From positions 1 to 51,155 of the forward strand of contig JASGDF010000124.1 of assembly GCA_047607345.1 (NCBI GenBank): a stretch of DNA of 51,155 nucleotides, read 5' to 3'. Position 1 is the first letter of the stretch, and every line of letters begins with the position of its first letter. This stretch comes from Pseudomonas_S sp047607345. Its GTDB lineage: Bacteria; Pseudomonadota; Gammaproteobacteria; Xanthomonadales; Xanthomonadaceae. The notes beneath the pieces are model-generated. The model was given only the letters and a program-made list of their open reading frames with translations, was not told where the DNA came from and did not search any database. Both the position numbers and the translations under genes were made by a program. Of this stretch, positions 1 through 7,969 are shown piece after piece.

Positions 1-148
1 GGGCGTGGAGATGGTGATGCCGGGCGACAACGTGAAGATGTCGGTGACGCTGATCAACCCGGTGGCGATGGACGAGGGTCTGCGCTTCGCGATTCGCGAA
101 GGTGGCCGTACCGTCGGCGCGGGTGTGGTGGCCAAGATCACCAAGTGA
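1..148 (+). CDS. tuf: Elongation factor Tu, C-terminal end (partial)
   Basis: Only the last 48 codons are present, read in frame from base 2 to the TGA at 146-148. The residues, including VEMVMPGDNV and the ending REGGRTVGAGVVAKI, are the conserved beta-barrel domain 3 of EF-Tu, the GTPase that brings aminoacyl-tRNA to the ribosome. The gene is cut by the window edge, so the GTPase domain cannot be checked. A GC-rich hairpin follows ten bases after the stop. Its place directly before rpsJ is the usual str-S10 arrangement. Confidence 0.97.
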   Translation, partial: GVEMVMPGDNVKMSVTLINPVAMDEGLRFAIREGGRTVGAGVVAKITK

Positions 149-157
149 CGCACCGGC

Positions 158-184
158 CCGGGCGCGCCAGCGCGCCCGGCTTTG
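158..184 (+). terminator. Rho-independent terminator after tuf
   Basis: A perfect 10-bp stem, CCGGGCGCGC (158-167) with GCGCGCCCGG (170-179), is followed by CTTT. The T run is short, so termination may be partial, but the position just after the tuf stop fits. Confidence 0.7.
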
Positions 185-190
185 CCGGTT

Positions 191-295
191 CGTCATCCCC
201 GCGCAGGCGGGGATCCAGAGCGAAGCCCGCCGCAAGGCGGGCTTCGTGCTTTCCGCTCGCCCGCATCCCCTTGTGGGAGCGGCTGAAGCTGCTCT
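191..295. repeat. Cluster of dispersed palindromic repeats
   Basis: Three short palindromes sit side by side. ATCCCCGC-GCAG-GCGGGGAT (195-214) lies in a CGTCATCCCCGCG context that resembles intergenic repeats common in Xanthomonadales genomes. GAAGCCCGCC-GCAA-GGCGGGCTTC (222-245) is a perfect 10-bp stem. GTGGGAGCGGCTGAAGC (273-289) belongs to the same family as elements near 15150, 24392 and 46058. No coding function is visible here. Confidence 0.65.
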
Positions 296-327
296 CAACA
301 GGGAAGGCAAAAAGTCTGAAAGAAGGC

Positions 328-357
328 TTGGCAAACTGCAATTTCCCCCTGTACAAT
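328..357 (+). promoter_or_regulatory. Possible upstream promoter of the S10 operon
   Basis: TTGGCA (328-333) and TACAAT (352-357) are separated by 18 bp. A hairpin with arms CCGACAT (365-371) and ATGTCGG follows in the predicted transcript. It would lie upstream of the stronger promoter at 480-508, giving tandem promoters between tuf and rpsJ. Confidence 0.5.
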
Positions 358-479
358 GCGCGCCCCGACATTCCTGGGTAGGATGTCGGTTGTATACAGC
401 GAAAAGAGGGGCCGGATGCCGCTCGTGTTCGCAAGACCGGGAAGGTCGCGTCGCAGGGAGCAATCAGCAGCGTAGGCTG

Positions 480-508
480 TTGACGTTGCTCTGGTTGCGC
501 ATTATACT
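480..508 (+). promoter_or_regulatory. Sigma-70 promoter of the S10 operon
   Basis: TTGACG (480-485) and TATACT (503-508) are separated by the ideal 17 bp. This is the best consensus promoter in the window and predicts a start near 515. Confidence 0.85.
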
Positions 509-666
509 TTTCCGTCTGGGCAGGCCGGGTAGCTGGTCTGCCTCAGTTTTTGGGCGGAGGAAGTGCCCATCGCCGGCTGGACGCGGGCGATCCAGGTAAT
601 CAGGAATATTCGGGGCAGGTATCCCAGAGGCCTTGCCCGTCGCTCTTTTAACGAAGGAACCCCGTC
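509..666 (+). promoter_or_regulatory. Untranslated leader of the S10 operon
   Basis: About 150 bases separate the predicted transcription start from rpsJ. Several stems can be drawn, for example GGGCAGG (613-619) with CCTTGCCC (631-638) just before the ribosome site AAGGA (654-658). In E. coli the S10 leader is the target of L4 autoregulation. The length here is similar, but I could not match the E. coli hairpins, so L4 control is an inference. Confidence 0.45.
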
Positions 667-978
<312 letters not shown>

Positions 979-989
979 GGACTACGACC

Positions 990-1640
990 ATGACGAAGAA
1001 GTATTCGTTGGGCTTCGTGGGCCGCAAGGCTGGCATGAGCCGCGTCTTCACCGAGGACGGCCGCTCCATTCCGGTCACCCTGATCGAAGCAACCCCCAAC
1101 CGTATCGCGCAGATCAAGACCGTCGAGGCTGACGGCTACAGCGCCGTGCAGGTGACCGTCGGCGCGCGTCGCGCCGCCCTGGTGAACAAGCCGGAAGCCG
1201 GCCACTTCGCCAAGGCCAAGGTCGAAGCCGGTCGTGGTCTGTGGGAGTTCCGCGTCGAAGACGCCAAGCTCGGTGATTTCGCCATCGGTGGCGAAATCAA
1301 GGCCGACATCTTCGAGGTTGGCCAGAAGGTCGACGTCCAGGGTGTCACCAAGGGCAAGGGCTTCCAGGGCACCATCAAGCGGCACAACTTCCGCATGGGT
1401 GATGCCACCCACGGTAACTCGCTGTCGCATCGCGCGCCGGGTTCGATCGGTCAGCGTCAGACCCCAGGTCGCGTGTTCCCGGGCAAGAAGATGTCCGGGC
1501 ACATGGGTGCCGTGCAGCAGAGCACGCAGAACCTGGAAGTGGTCAAGATCGACGTCGAGCGCGGCCTGATCGCCGTTCGCGGCGCCGTCCCGGGCGCTGC
1601 CGGTGGCGACGTGATCGTCCGCCCCGCGAGCAAGGCATAA
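990..1640 (+). CDS. rplC: 50S ribosomal protein L3
   Basis: This 216-residue protein is L3, one of the first proteins to bind 23S rRNA, with a long finger that reaches the peptidyl transferase centre. The conserved finger segment around residues 137-170 (HGNSLSHRAPGSIGQRQTPG, then GKKMSGHMG) is intact. It includes the glutamine that PrmB methylates in E. coli. The spacing to its neighbours is 11-12 bp, as expected for coupled translation in the S10 operon. Confidence 0.98.
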   Translation: MTKKYSLGFVGRKAGMSRVFTEDGRSIPVTLIEATPNRIAQIKTVEADGYSAVQVTVGARRAALVNKPEAGHFAKAKVEAGRGLWEFRVEDAKLGDFAIGGEIKADIFEVGQKVDVQGVTKGKGFQGTIKRHNFRMGDATHGNSLSHRAPGSIGQRQTPGRVFPGKKMSGHMGAVQQSTQNLEVVKIDVERGLIAVRGAVPGAAGGDVIVRPASKA

Positions 1641-1652
1641 GGAGAGATGACG

Positions 1653-2258
1653 ATGGAACTCGTTATCACTGGTAGCAACAACAAGGTCTCGGTTTCCGAC
1701 GCCGTGTTCGGTCGCGATTTCAGCGAGGATCTGGTTCACCAGGTCGTCGTCGCCTATCGCAATGCCGGCCGCGCGGGCACCAAGGCGCAGAAGACCCGTT
1801 CGGAAGTCGCCGGTACGACCAAGAAGTCGAAGAAGCAGAAGGGCGGCGGTGCGCGTCATGGCGCGCTGACGGCTCCGATCTTCGTCGGCGGTGGTGTGAC
1901 CTTTGCGGCCAAGCCGCGCAGCTTCGAGCAGAAGGTCAACCGCAAGCAGTACCGTGCCGCGATTGCCGCGATCTTCTCCGAGCTGAACCGTCAGGGTCGT
2001 TTGAAGGTCGTCGAGGCATTCGACGTCAGCGAAACCAAGACTCAGGGTCTGGTCGAGAAGCTGAAGGGTCTGGAAGTGGGCAAGCGCCCGCTGATCGTGA
2101 CCGAAGAGGCTTCCGAACACCTGTACCTGTCGGCTCGCAACCTGCCTTACGTCGAAGTGCGTGACGTGCAGGGGCTGGATCCGGTCGCGCTGGTCGGTGC
2201 CGACACGGTCGTGATCACCGCCGATGCGGTCAAGAAGATCGAGGAGTGGCTGGCATGA
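1653..2258 (+). CDS. rplD: 50S ribosomal protein L4
   Basis: L4 is a 23S rRNA-binding protein whose loop lines the exit tunnel, and in E. coli it represses its own operon. Two ATGs are close together, at 1647 and 1653. The second is chosen because GGAGAG ends at 1646, which is too near the first and well spaced for the second. The protein then starts MELVITG with 201 residues. The tunnel loop is recognisable in KKQKGGGARHGALTAPIFVGG. The stop overlaps the rplW start by four bases (ATGA). Confidence 0.97.
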   Translation: MELVITGSNNKVSVSDAVFGRDFSEDLVHQVVVAYRNAGRAGTKAQKTRSEVAGTTKKSKKQKGGGARHGALTAPIFVGGGVTFAAKPRSFEQKVNRKQYRAAIAAIFSELNRQGRLKVVEAFDVSETKTQGLVEKLKGLEVGKRPLIVTEEASEHLYLSARNLPYVEVRDVQGLDPVALVGADTVVITADAVKKIEEWLA

Positions 2259-2554
2259 GCAGCAACGAAAAAATCTTCAGCGTGCTGCGCGCTCCGCGAG
2301 TCTCCGAAAAGACCGCGCGCCTGCAGGAACTGTCCAACCAGTACGTCTTCGAAGTTTCGAGCGAAGCCACCAAGGCCGATGTCAAGGCCGCGGTCGAGCA
2401 GCTGTTCGACGTCAAGGTCGAGGCTGTCAACGTGGTCAACGTGAAGGGCAAGAACAAGTCCTTCCGTAACCGTGCTGGCCGTCGCGGCGATTGGCGCAAG
2501 GCGTATGTCCGCCTGGTCGATGGTCAGTCCATCGACGTCACGGCCAAGGCCTGA
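2255..2554 (+). CDS. rplW: 50S ribosomal protein L23
   Basis: L23 sits at the tunnel exit and is the docking site for trigger factor and SRP. The 99-residue protein begins MSSNEKIFSVLRAPRVSEKT. The ATG at 2255 is preferred over an in-frame GTG at 2246 because GAGGAG (2241-2246) is correctly spaced for the ATG. It overlaps the end of rplD, so the two are probably translationally coupled. Confidence 0.97.
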   Translation: MSSNEKIFSVLRAPRVSEKTARLQELSNQYVFEVSSEATKADVKAAVEQLFDVKVEAVNVVNVKGKNKSFRNRAGRRGDWRKAYVRLVDGQSIDVTAKA

Positions 2555-2565
2555 GGTAAGAACCC

Positions 2566-3393
2566 ATGCCATTGATGAAATTCAAGCCTACCTCCGCCGG
2601 TCGCCGTTCGGCCGTGCGCGTGGTCACGCCCGATCTGCACAAGGGTGCTCCGTACGCCGGTCTGGTCGAGTCGCAGAGCAAGTCCGGCGGTCGTAACCAC
2701 CACGGCCGGATCACCACCCGCCACGTCGGCGGCGGTCACAAGCAGCACTACCGCCTGATCGACTTCAAGCGCAACAAGGAAGGCATTCCGGCGCGCGTGG
2801 AGCGGATCGAATACGATCCGAACCGCACTGCCCATATCGCCCTGCTGTGCTACGTCGACGGCGAGCGCCGCTACATCATCGCCCCGAAGGGCCTGAAGGC
2901 GGGTGACCAGGTCATTGCCGGCGCCAACGCGCCGATCAAGACCGGCAACACGCTGCCGCTGCGTAACATCCCGGTCGGTACGACCGTGCACGGCATCGAG
3001 CTGAAGCCGGGCAAGGGCGCGCAGATCGCCCGTGCGGCTGGCGCGGCTGTCCAACTGGTCGCTCGCGAAGGTGTCTACGCCACGCTGCGCCTGCGTTCGG
3101 GCGAAATGCGCAAGGTGCCGGCCGAGTGCCGCGCCACCATCGGCGAGGTCGGCAACGACGAGCACAACCTGGAGAAGCTGGGCAAGGCTGGCGCCAAGCG
3201 CTGGCGCGGTGTCCGCCCGACCGTTCGTGGCGCGGCCATGAACCCGGTCGACCACCCGCACGGCGGTGGTGAGGCGAAGGCCGGTCAGGGCAACCCGCAT
3301 CCGGTCACCCCGTGGGGTGTGCCGACCAAGGGTTACAAGACGCGCAAGAACAAGCGCACCCAGCAGTTCATCGTCCGCGATCGTAGGGGCTAA
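2566..3393 (+). CDS. rplB: 50S ribosomal protein L2
   Basis: L2 is a core 23S rRNA-binding protein needed for subunit association and peptidyl transferase function. At 275 residues it has the usual length. The C-terminal segment NPVDHPHGGGEAK, which carries the essential histidine of the family, is present near residue 225. It is followed six bases later by rpsS. Confidence 0.98.
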   Translation: MPLMKFKPTSAGRRSAVRVVTPDLHKGAPYAGLVESQSKSGGRNHHGRITTRHVGGGHKQHYRLIDFKRNKEGIPARVERIEYDPNRTAHIALLCYVDGERRYIIAPKGLKAGDQVIAGANAPIKTGNTLPLRNIPVGTTVHGIELKPGKGAQIARAAGAAVQLVAREGVYATLRLRSGEMRKVPAECRATIGEVGNDEHNLEKLGKAGAKRWRGVRPTVRGAAMNPVDHPHGGGEAKAGQGNPHPVTPWGVPTKGYKTRKNKRTQQFIVRDRRG

Positions 3394-3399
3394 TCGACC

Positions 3400-3669
3400 A
3401 TGGCACGTTCACTCAAGAAAGGCCCGTTCGTCGATCACCACCTCGTCAAGAAGGTGGAGGCCGCGGCCGGCAGCAAGCGCCCGATCAAGACCTGGTCGCG
3501 CCGCTCCATGATCCTGCCGGAAATGGTGGGATTCACCATCGCCGTGCACAACGGCAAGAACCACGTTCCGGTGCTGGTCAACGAGAACATGGTCGGCCAC
3601 AAGCTCGGCGAGTTTGCCATCACCCGGACCTTCAAGGGTCACGGCGGCGACAAGAAGTCGGGCAAGTAA
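3400..3669 (+). CDS. rpsS: 30S ribosomal protein S19
   Basis: S19 (89 residues) forms a complex with S13 in the 30S head near the A site. The start MARSLKKGPFVDHHLVKK and the central GFTIAVHNGKNHVPV are typical. It sits six bases after rplB and 13 bases before rplV. Confidence 0.98.
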   Translation: MARSLKKGPFVDHHLVKKVEAAAGSKRPIKTWSRRSMILPEMVGFTIAVHNGKNHVPVLVNENMVGHKLGEFAITRTFKGHGGDKKSGK

Positions 3670-3682
3670 AGGAGAGATGACC

Positions 3683-4018
3683 ATGGAAGCGAAAGCAATC
3701 CTGCGCACCGCGCGCATCTCCCCGCAGAAGGCCCGCCTGGTCGCCGATCAGGTGCGTGGGCTGTCGGCCGAGCGGGCCGTCAACCTGCTGAAGTTCTCGG
3801 ACAAGAAGGCTGCCCACCTGATCAAGAAGGTGGTCGAGTCGGCAATCGCCAATGCCGAGAACAACCAGGGCGCCGACATCGACGAGCTGAAGGTCAAGAC
3901 CATCATGGTTGACGAAGGTCCGAGCCTGAAGCGCTTCATGGCCCGCGCCAAGGGCCGCGGCACGCGCATTCTCAAGCGCACCAGCCACATCACCGTGGTC
4001 GTGGGCGAGGGCAAATAA
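3683..4018 (+). CDS. rplV: 50S ribosomal protein L22
   Basis: L22 binds 23S rRNA, and its hairpin lines the exit tunnel at the constriction where macrolides act. As at rplD, two ATGs occur (3677 and 3683) after GGAGAG, and the spacing favours the second. This gives 111 residues starting MEAKAILRTARISPQKARLV. The hairpin region RFMARAKGRGTRILKRTSHI is intact. rpsC begins two bases after the stop. Confidence 0.97.
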   Translation: MEAKAILRTARISPQKARLVADQVRGLSAERAVNLLKFSDKKAAHLIKKVVESAIANAENNQGADIDELKVKTIMVDEGPSLKRFMARAKGRGTRILKRTSHITVVVGEGK

Positions 4019-4020
4019 CG

Positions 4021-4755
4021 ATGGGTCACAAAGTTCATCCGATTGGTATCCGCCTCGGCATCGCCAAGGACTGGAATTCCAAGTGGTACGCCAACAAGGG
4101 CGAGTTCGCCAGCTATCTGGCTGCCGATCTCAAGGTTCGCGAGATGCTTCGCAAGAAGCTGGCTCAGGCGGGTATCAGCAAGATCCTAATCGAGCGTCCG
4201 GCCAAGACCGCGCGTGTGACGATCCACACCGCCCGTCCGGGCGTGGTGATCGGCAAGCGTGGTGAGGACATCGAGAAGCTGCGCAAGGAAGTCAGCGAGC
4301 TGATGGGCGTTCCGGCGCACATCAACGTCAGCGAGGTGCGCAAGCCTGAGCTGGATGCACAGCTGGTTGCCGAGTCGATCGCACAGCAGCTGGAGCGTCG
4401 CATCATGTTCCGCCGCGCGATGAAGCGCTCGGTCGGCAACGCGATGCGCCTCGGTGCCCTGGGCATCAAGGTCAACGTCGCTGGCCGGCTCAACGGTGCC
4501 GAAATCGCCCGTTCGGAGTGGTACCGCGAGGGCCGCGTGCCGCTGCACACGCTGCGTGCCGACATCGACTACGGTTTCGCTGAAGCCAAGACGACCTACG
4601 GCATCATCGGTATCAAGGTCTGGATCTACAAGGGCGAGGTTTTTGACTTTTCCCAGGTTGGCCAGGAGAAGCAGGACGATAGCCCGCGTAGCGATCGTAA
4701 TGATCGTGGCGATCGCGGCGACCGTCCGTCGCGCCCGGCTCGTGAAGCGAGGTAA
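4021..4755 (+). CDS. rpsC: 30S ribosomal protein S3
   Basis: S3 lies at the mRNA entry site and has helicase and proofreading roles. The type II KH domain is visible with its GKRG loop (about residues 78-81), followed by the C-terminal domain to about residue 210. The protein has 244 residues, longer than the 233 of E. coli. The excess is a hydrophilic, low-complexity tail rich in Arg, Asp and Gly with repeated DRxDRGDR units, encoded by GATCG-rich repeats near 4690-4725. Only five bases separate it from rplP. Confidence 0.98.
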   Translation: MGHKVHPIGIRLGIAKDWNSKWYANKGEFASYLAADLKVREMLRKKLAQAGISKILIERPAKTARVTIHTARPGVVIGKRGEDIEKLRKEVSELMGVPAHINVSEVRKPELDAQLVAESIAQQLERRIMFRRAMKRSVGNAMRLGALGIKVNVAGRLNGAEIARSEWYREGRVPLHTLRADIDYGFAEAKTTYGIIGIKVWIYKGEVFDFSQVGQEKQDDSPRSDRNDRGDRGDRPSRPAREAR

Positions 4756-4760
4756 CGGCA

Positions 4761-5174
4761 ATGTTGCAACCCAAGCGAACCAAATACCGCAAGATGCACA
4801 AGGGCCGTAACGAAGGCCTGAGCTGGAGCGGAAATGCCGTCAGCTTTGGCGAGTACGGTCTGAAGGCGACGGCGCACGGTCAGCTGACCGCGCGCCAGAT
4901 CGAGGCGGCCCGCCGCTCGATCAGTCGCTATGTCAAGCGCGGTGGCAAGATGTGGATCCGCGTGTTCCCGGACAAGCCGATCACCAAGAAGCCCATCGAG
5001 GTCCGAATGGGCTCCGGTAAGGGCAACGTGGAGTACTGGGTCGCGCAGATCCAGCCTGGCCGCATGATCTATGAAATCGAGGGTGTTGCCGAGGAAGTGG
5101 CGCGCGAGGCGTTCCGCCTGGCCGCGGCCAAGCTCTCGGTCACCACCACTTTCGTGACCCGGACGGTGCGCTGA
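4761..5174 (+). CDS. rplP: 50S ribosomal protein L16
   Basis: L16 (137 residues) is a late-assembly 50S protein that helps place the A-site tRNA. MLQPKRTKYRKMHKGRN at the start and the central RRSISRYVKRGGKMWIRVFP are family signatures, the latter around the arginine that is hydroxylated in E. coli. The stop TGA shares one base with the rpmC start. Confidence 0.98.
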   Translation: MLQPKRTKYRKMHKGRNEGLSWSGNAVSFGEYGLKATAHGQLTARQIEAARRSISRYVKRGGKMWIRVFPDKPITKKPIEVRMGSGKGNVEYWVAQIQPGRMIYEIEGVAEEVAREAFRLAAAKLSVTTTFVTRTVR

Positions 5175-5359
5175 TGGACATCAAACAACTCCGCGAAAAG
5201 TCGGCCGACGAGCTGAAGGCCCACCTGACCGATCTGCGCAAGGAGCAGTTCTCGCTCCGGATGCAGGCCGTCACCGGTCAGCTGCCGAAGACCCACGAAA
5301 CCCGCCAGGTGCGCCGCGAGATCGCTCGTGTCAAGCACCTGCTCGGCAGCACCAAGTAA
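5174..5359 (+). CDS. rpmC: 50S ribosomal protein L29
   Basis: This 61-residue helical protein is L29, located near L23 at the tunnel exit. The sequence MDIKQLREKSADELKAHL and the later RREIARVKHLLG are typical of the two-helix hairpin. The start overlaps the rplP stop by one base (TGATG), so translation should be coupled. Confidence 0.97.
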   Translation: MDIKQLREKSADELKAHLTDLRKEQFSLRMQAVTGQLPKTHETRQVRREIARVKHLLGSTK

Positions 5360-5370
5360 GGACCGCCGCG

Positions 5371-5640
5371 ATGAGCGAGAACACTGAAAACAAGACGCTG
5401 CGCACGGTCGAAGGCCGTGTCGTCAGCAACAAGATGGACAAGACGGTCACCGTGCTGGTGGAGCGTCAGGTCAAGCACGCGCTGTACGGCAAGTACATCA
5501 AGCGCTCGACCAAGCTCCACGCCCACGACGCCGACAACGCCTGCAACGAAGGCGATGTGGTGCGCGTGACGGAGATTGCGCCGCTGTCCAAGACCAAGAA
5601 CTGGCGGGTGGTGGAAATCGTCACCCGCGCGGCCGAATAA
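5371..5640 (+). CDS. rpsQ: 30S ribosomal protein S17
   Basis: S17 (89 residues) is a primary 16S rRNA-binding protein with an OB fold. It is recognised by RTVEGRVVSNKMDKTVTVLV and by HAHDADNACNEGDVVRVTEI. It is the last gene of the S10 operon in classical terms, but only 14 bp separate it from rplN, so transcription very likely continues into the spc operon. Confidence 0.98.
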   Translation: MSENTENKTLRTVEGRVVSNKMDKTVTVLVERQVKHALYGKYIKRSTKLHAHDADNACNEGDVVRVTEIAPLSKTKNWRVVEIVTRAAE

Positions 5641-5654
5641 GGGAGATCTGAATC

Positions 5655-6023
5655 ATGATCCAGATGCAGAGCTACCTCGATGTCGCCGACAACTCCGGTG
5701 CCAAGGAAGTGATGTGCATCAAGGTGCTGGGCGGCTCGAAGCGCCGTTACGCCGGCATCGGTGACATCATCAAGGTGACCGTGAAGGACGCGATCCCGCG
5801 CGGCAAGGTGAAGAAGGGCGAGGTCTACGACGCGGTCGTGGTGCGTACCCGCAAGGGTGTGCGTCGCCCGGATGGTTCGCTGATCCGTTTCGATGGCAAC
5901 GCCGCCGTCCTGCTTAACAACAAGCAGGAGCCGATCGGCACCCGCATCTTCGGGCCGGTTACCCGTGAGCTTCGCTCGGAGAAGTTCATGAAGATCGTTT
6001 CGCTCGCTCCCGAAGTGCTGTGA
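5655..6023 (+). CDS. rplN: 50S ribosomal protein L14
   Basis: L14 (122 residues) forms intersubunit bridges with 16S rRNA. MIQMQSYLDVADNSGAKEVM at the start and FGPVTRELR near the end are hallmarks. It is the first gene of the classical spc operon. No separate promoter is apparent in the 14-bp gap before it. Confidence 0.98.
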   Translation: MIQMQSYLDVADNSGAKEVMCIKVLGGSKRRYAGIGDIIKVTVKDAIPRGKVKKGEVYDAVVVRTRKGVRRPDGSLIRFDGNAAVLLNNKQEPIGTRIFGPVTRELRSEKFMKIVSLAPEVL

Positions 6024-6038
6024 GCGAAGGAGATAACA

Positions 6039-6356
6039 ATGGCTAACCGTATCAAGAAGGGCGACCAGGTCGTCGTCAATACCGGCAAGGACAAGGGCAA
6101 GCAGGGCGAAGTGGTGCGTGTCGACGGCGATCGCGTGATCGTCTCGAACGTCAACCTCGTCAAGCGCCACACCAAGCCGAACCCGCAGGCGGGTGTCGCC
6201 GGCGGAGTGGTCGAGCGTGAAGCTTCGATCCATATCTCCAACGTGAATGTCGTCAACCCGGCTTCGGGCAAGGGCGAGCGCGTTGGCTTCAAGGTGCTGG
6301 AGGATGGACGCAAACTGCGTGTGTTCCGCTCCAGCGGTGAGGCGCTCGACGCCTGA
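6039..6356 (+). CDS. rplX: 50S ribosomal protein L24
   Basis: L24 (105 residues) is an assembly initiator of the 50S subunit. The N-terminal KOW motif, IKKGDQVVVNTGKDKGKQGEV, is clear and the family length is right. The ribosome site GAAGGAG lies just before the ATG. Confidence 0.98.
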   Translation: MANRIKKGDQVVVNTGKDKGKQGEVVRVDGDRVIVSNVNLVKRHTKPNPQAGVAGGVVEREASIHISNVNVVNPASGKGERVGFKVLEDGRKLRVFRSSGEALDA

Positions 6357-6367
6357 GGAATGAGGTC

Positions 6368-6910
6368 ATGACTTCCCGTCTCGAAAAAATCTACAAGGAA
6401 GAAGTGGTGCCGGCCCTGATGAAGGAGTTCGGCTACACCAATCCGATGGAAGTGCCGAAGCTGGTCAAGGTCACGCTCAACATGGGCGTGGGCGAGGCTG
6501 CCACCAACAAGAAGATCCTGGAAAACGCCGTCGGCGACATGACCAAGATTGCCGGCCAGAAGCCGGTGGTCACCAAGTCGCGTATCTCGGTGGCGTCGTT
6601 CAAGATCCGCGATGGCTGGCCGATCGGCTGCAAGACCACGCTGCGTCGCGCCAAGATGTACGAGTTCCTGGACCGCCTGATCAACATCTCGCTGCCGCGC
6701 GTGCGTGACTTCCGCGGTATCTCGGGTCGTTCGTTCGATGGTCGCGGCAACTTCAACATGGGTGTGAAGGAGCAGATCATCTTCCCGGAAATCGACTTCG
6801 ACGCCGTCGACGCGATCCGCGGCATGGATATCGCCATCACCACCACCGCCAAGACGGATGCGGAAGCAAAGGCGCTGCTCGCGGCGTTCAAGTTCCCGTT
6901 CCGTAACTGA
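6368..6910 (+). CDS. rplE: 50S ribosomal protein L5
   Basis: L5 (180 residues) binds 5S rRNA in the central protuberance and touches P-site tRNA. KVTLNMGVGEA near residue 34, GQKPVVTKSRISVA near 66 and GRGNFNMGVKEQIIFPEI near 127 identify it. It lies 11 bp after rplX and 18 bp before rpsN. Confidence 0.98.
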   Translation: MTSRLEKIYKEEVVPALMKEFGYTNPMEVPKLVKVTLNMGVGEAATNKKILENAVGDMTKIAGQKPVVTKSRISVASFKIRDGWPIGCKTTLRRAKMYEFLDRLINISLPRVRDFRGISGRSFDGRGNFNMGVKEQIIFPEIDFDAVDAIRGMDIAITTTAKTDAEAKALLAAFKFPFRN

Positions 6911-6928
6911 CAGGCCGAGGAAACCGAA

Positions 6929-7234
6929 ATGGCAAAGACCTCCATGGTCAATCGCGACATCAAGCGCGAGAAGCTGGCCAAGAAGTACGCCGACAAGCGT
7001 GCTGCCCTGAAGAAGATCGTCTCCAGTCAGGATGCATCCTACGAGGAGAAGGTCGAGGCTGCGACCAAGCTGCAGAAGCTGCCGCGCGATTCTTCGCCGA
7101 GCCGTCAGCGCAATCGTTGTGAGATCTCCGGTCGTCCGCGCGGTGTCTACCGCAAGTTCGGTCTGGGGCGCAACAAGCTGCGTGAAGCCACGATGCGTGG
7201 TGACGTGCCGGGTCTGCGCAAGGCCAGCTGGTAA
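6929..7234 (+). CDS. rpsN: 30S ribosomal protein S14 (zinc-independent form)
   Basis: S14 (101 residues) is a 30S head protein. This is the long form without zinc-binding cysteines. The region that carries CxxC pairs in the zinc form reads SPSRQRNRCEISGRPRG, with only one cysteine. The C-terminal GRNKLREATMRGDVPGLRKASW is typical. It is followed by an unusual 321-bp gap with two terminator-like hairpins before rpsH, which splits the spc operon. Confidence 0.98.
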   Translation: MAKTSMVNRDIKREKLAKKYADKRAALKKIVSSQDASYEEKVEAATKLQKLPRDSSPSRQRNRCEISGRPRGVYRKFGLGRNKLREATMRGDVPGLRKASW

Positions 7235-7301
7235 TAGAAGTCCCAAACAGGGCAGGGCAAAGTGCTACTGCCCTGGTCTGGGCGGGACTGCGCATTCAGC
7301 G

Positions 7302-7331
7302 AAAGAGCCCGATAGTCGTCGGGCTCTTTTT
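7302..7331 (+). terminator. Rho-independent terminator inside the spc operon
   Basis: AAAGAGCCCGA (7302-7312) pairs perfectly with TCGGGCTCTTT (7319-7329) and runs into five T bases. By its form this is a strong intrinsic terminator, 67 bases after rpsN and upstream of rpsH. Confidence 0.85.
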
Positions 7332-7397
7332 CATGGGTGTTTTCACAAGGGCGAAGCGCATGTGTGCGCTGGTGGCCGTTTCTGTGAGATCCATGCG

Positions 7398-7432
7398 AAA
7401 GCGGTGCGCATTCCTGCGCACGGGCTTTTTTT
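7398..7432 (+). terminator. Second terminator-like hairpin before rpsH
   Basis: AAAGC (7398-7402) and GTGCGCA (7404-7410) pair with TGCGCAC (7415-7421) and GCTTT (7424-7428) around a small internal loop. A run of seven T bases ends at 7432. A TATACT box follows at 7437-7442 and could drive rpsH, but no good -35 is seen. Apart from these elements the 7235-7555 gap shows nothing coding. Confidence 0.7.
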
Positions 7433-7555
7433 GTCGTATACTCCCGCGTCTTACTCGGCGCGGGGTTTGCGTCGAGCTGTTGTAGGGGCCTGGCCCATCC
7501 CAGGAAACACAAGATTTTCGCGAAAGCGGATATCGGTGCACTCAAAGGTACTCAT

Positions 7556-7954
7556 ATGAGCATGACTGATCCCATCGCCGACCTGCTGGTCCGCATCAAG
7601 AATGCGGCCGCGGTGGGCAAGCCGACGGTGAAGCTGCCGTCCTCCAAGATCAAGGTCGCGATCGCCCAGGTCCTGAAGGACGAGGGCTATATCGCCGATC
7701 TGCGCGTGACCCCGGTCGAAAACAACAAGGCCGAGCTGGAAATCGTGCTGAAGTATTTCGAAGGCCGTCCGGTGATCGAGACCCTGAAGCGTGTTTCGCG
7801 CTCGGGTTTGCGTCAGTACCGCGGCAAGGCCGAGCTGCCCAAGGTCCTCGGTGGCCTGGGTGTCGCGATCATCTCCACGTCGAAGGGCATCATGACCGAT
7901 GCGCAGGCCCGTCAGGCCGGCGTCGGTGGCGAAGTCCTGTGCTTCGTGGCCTAA
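7556..7954 (+). CDS. rpsH: 30S ribosomal protein S8
   Basis: S8 (132 residues) is a primary 16S rRNA-binding protein and, in E. coli, the repressor of the spc operon. MSMTDPIADLLVRIKNAA at the start and GVAIISTSKGIMTDAQAR near the end are diagnostic. An AAAGG lies about eight bases before the ATG. The gene follows the 321-bp gap with hairpins and a TATACT box, so it may head a separate transcript. Confidence 0.98.
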   Translation: MSMTDPIADLLVRIKNAAAVGKPTVKLPSSKIKVAIAQVLKDEGYIADLRVTPVENNKAELEIVLKYFEGRPVIETLKRVSRSGLRQYRGKAELPKVLGGLGVAIISTSKGIMTDAQARQAGVGGEVLCFVA

Positions 7955-7969
7955 GGGAAGGAGCAGACC

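Noticed and set aside
149..479. Short frames between tuf and rpsJ
   Set aside because: They run through palindromic repeats, lack ribosome sites and resemble no protein family.
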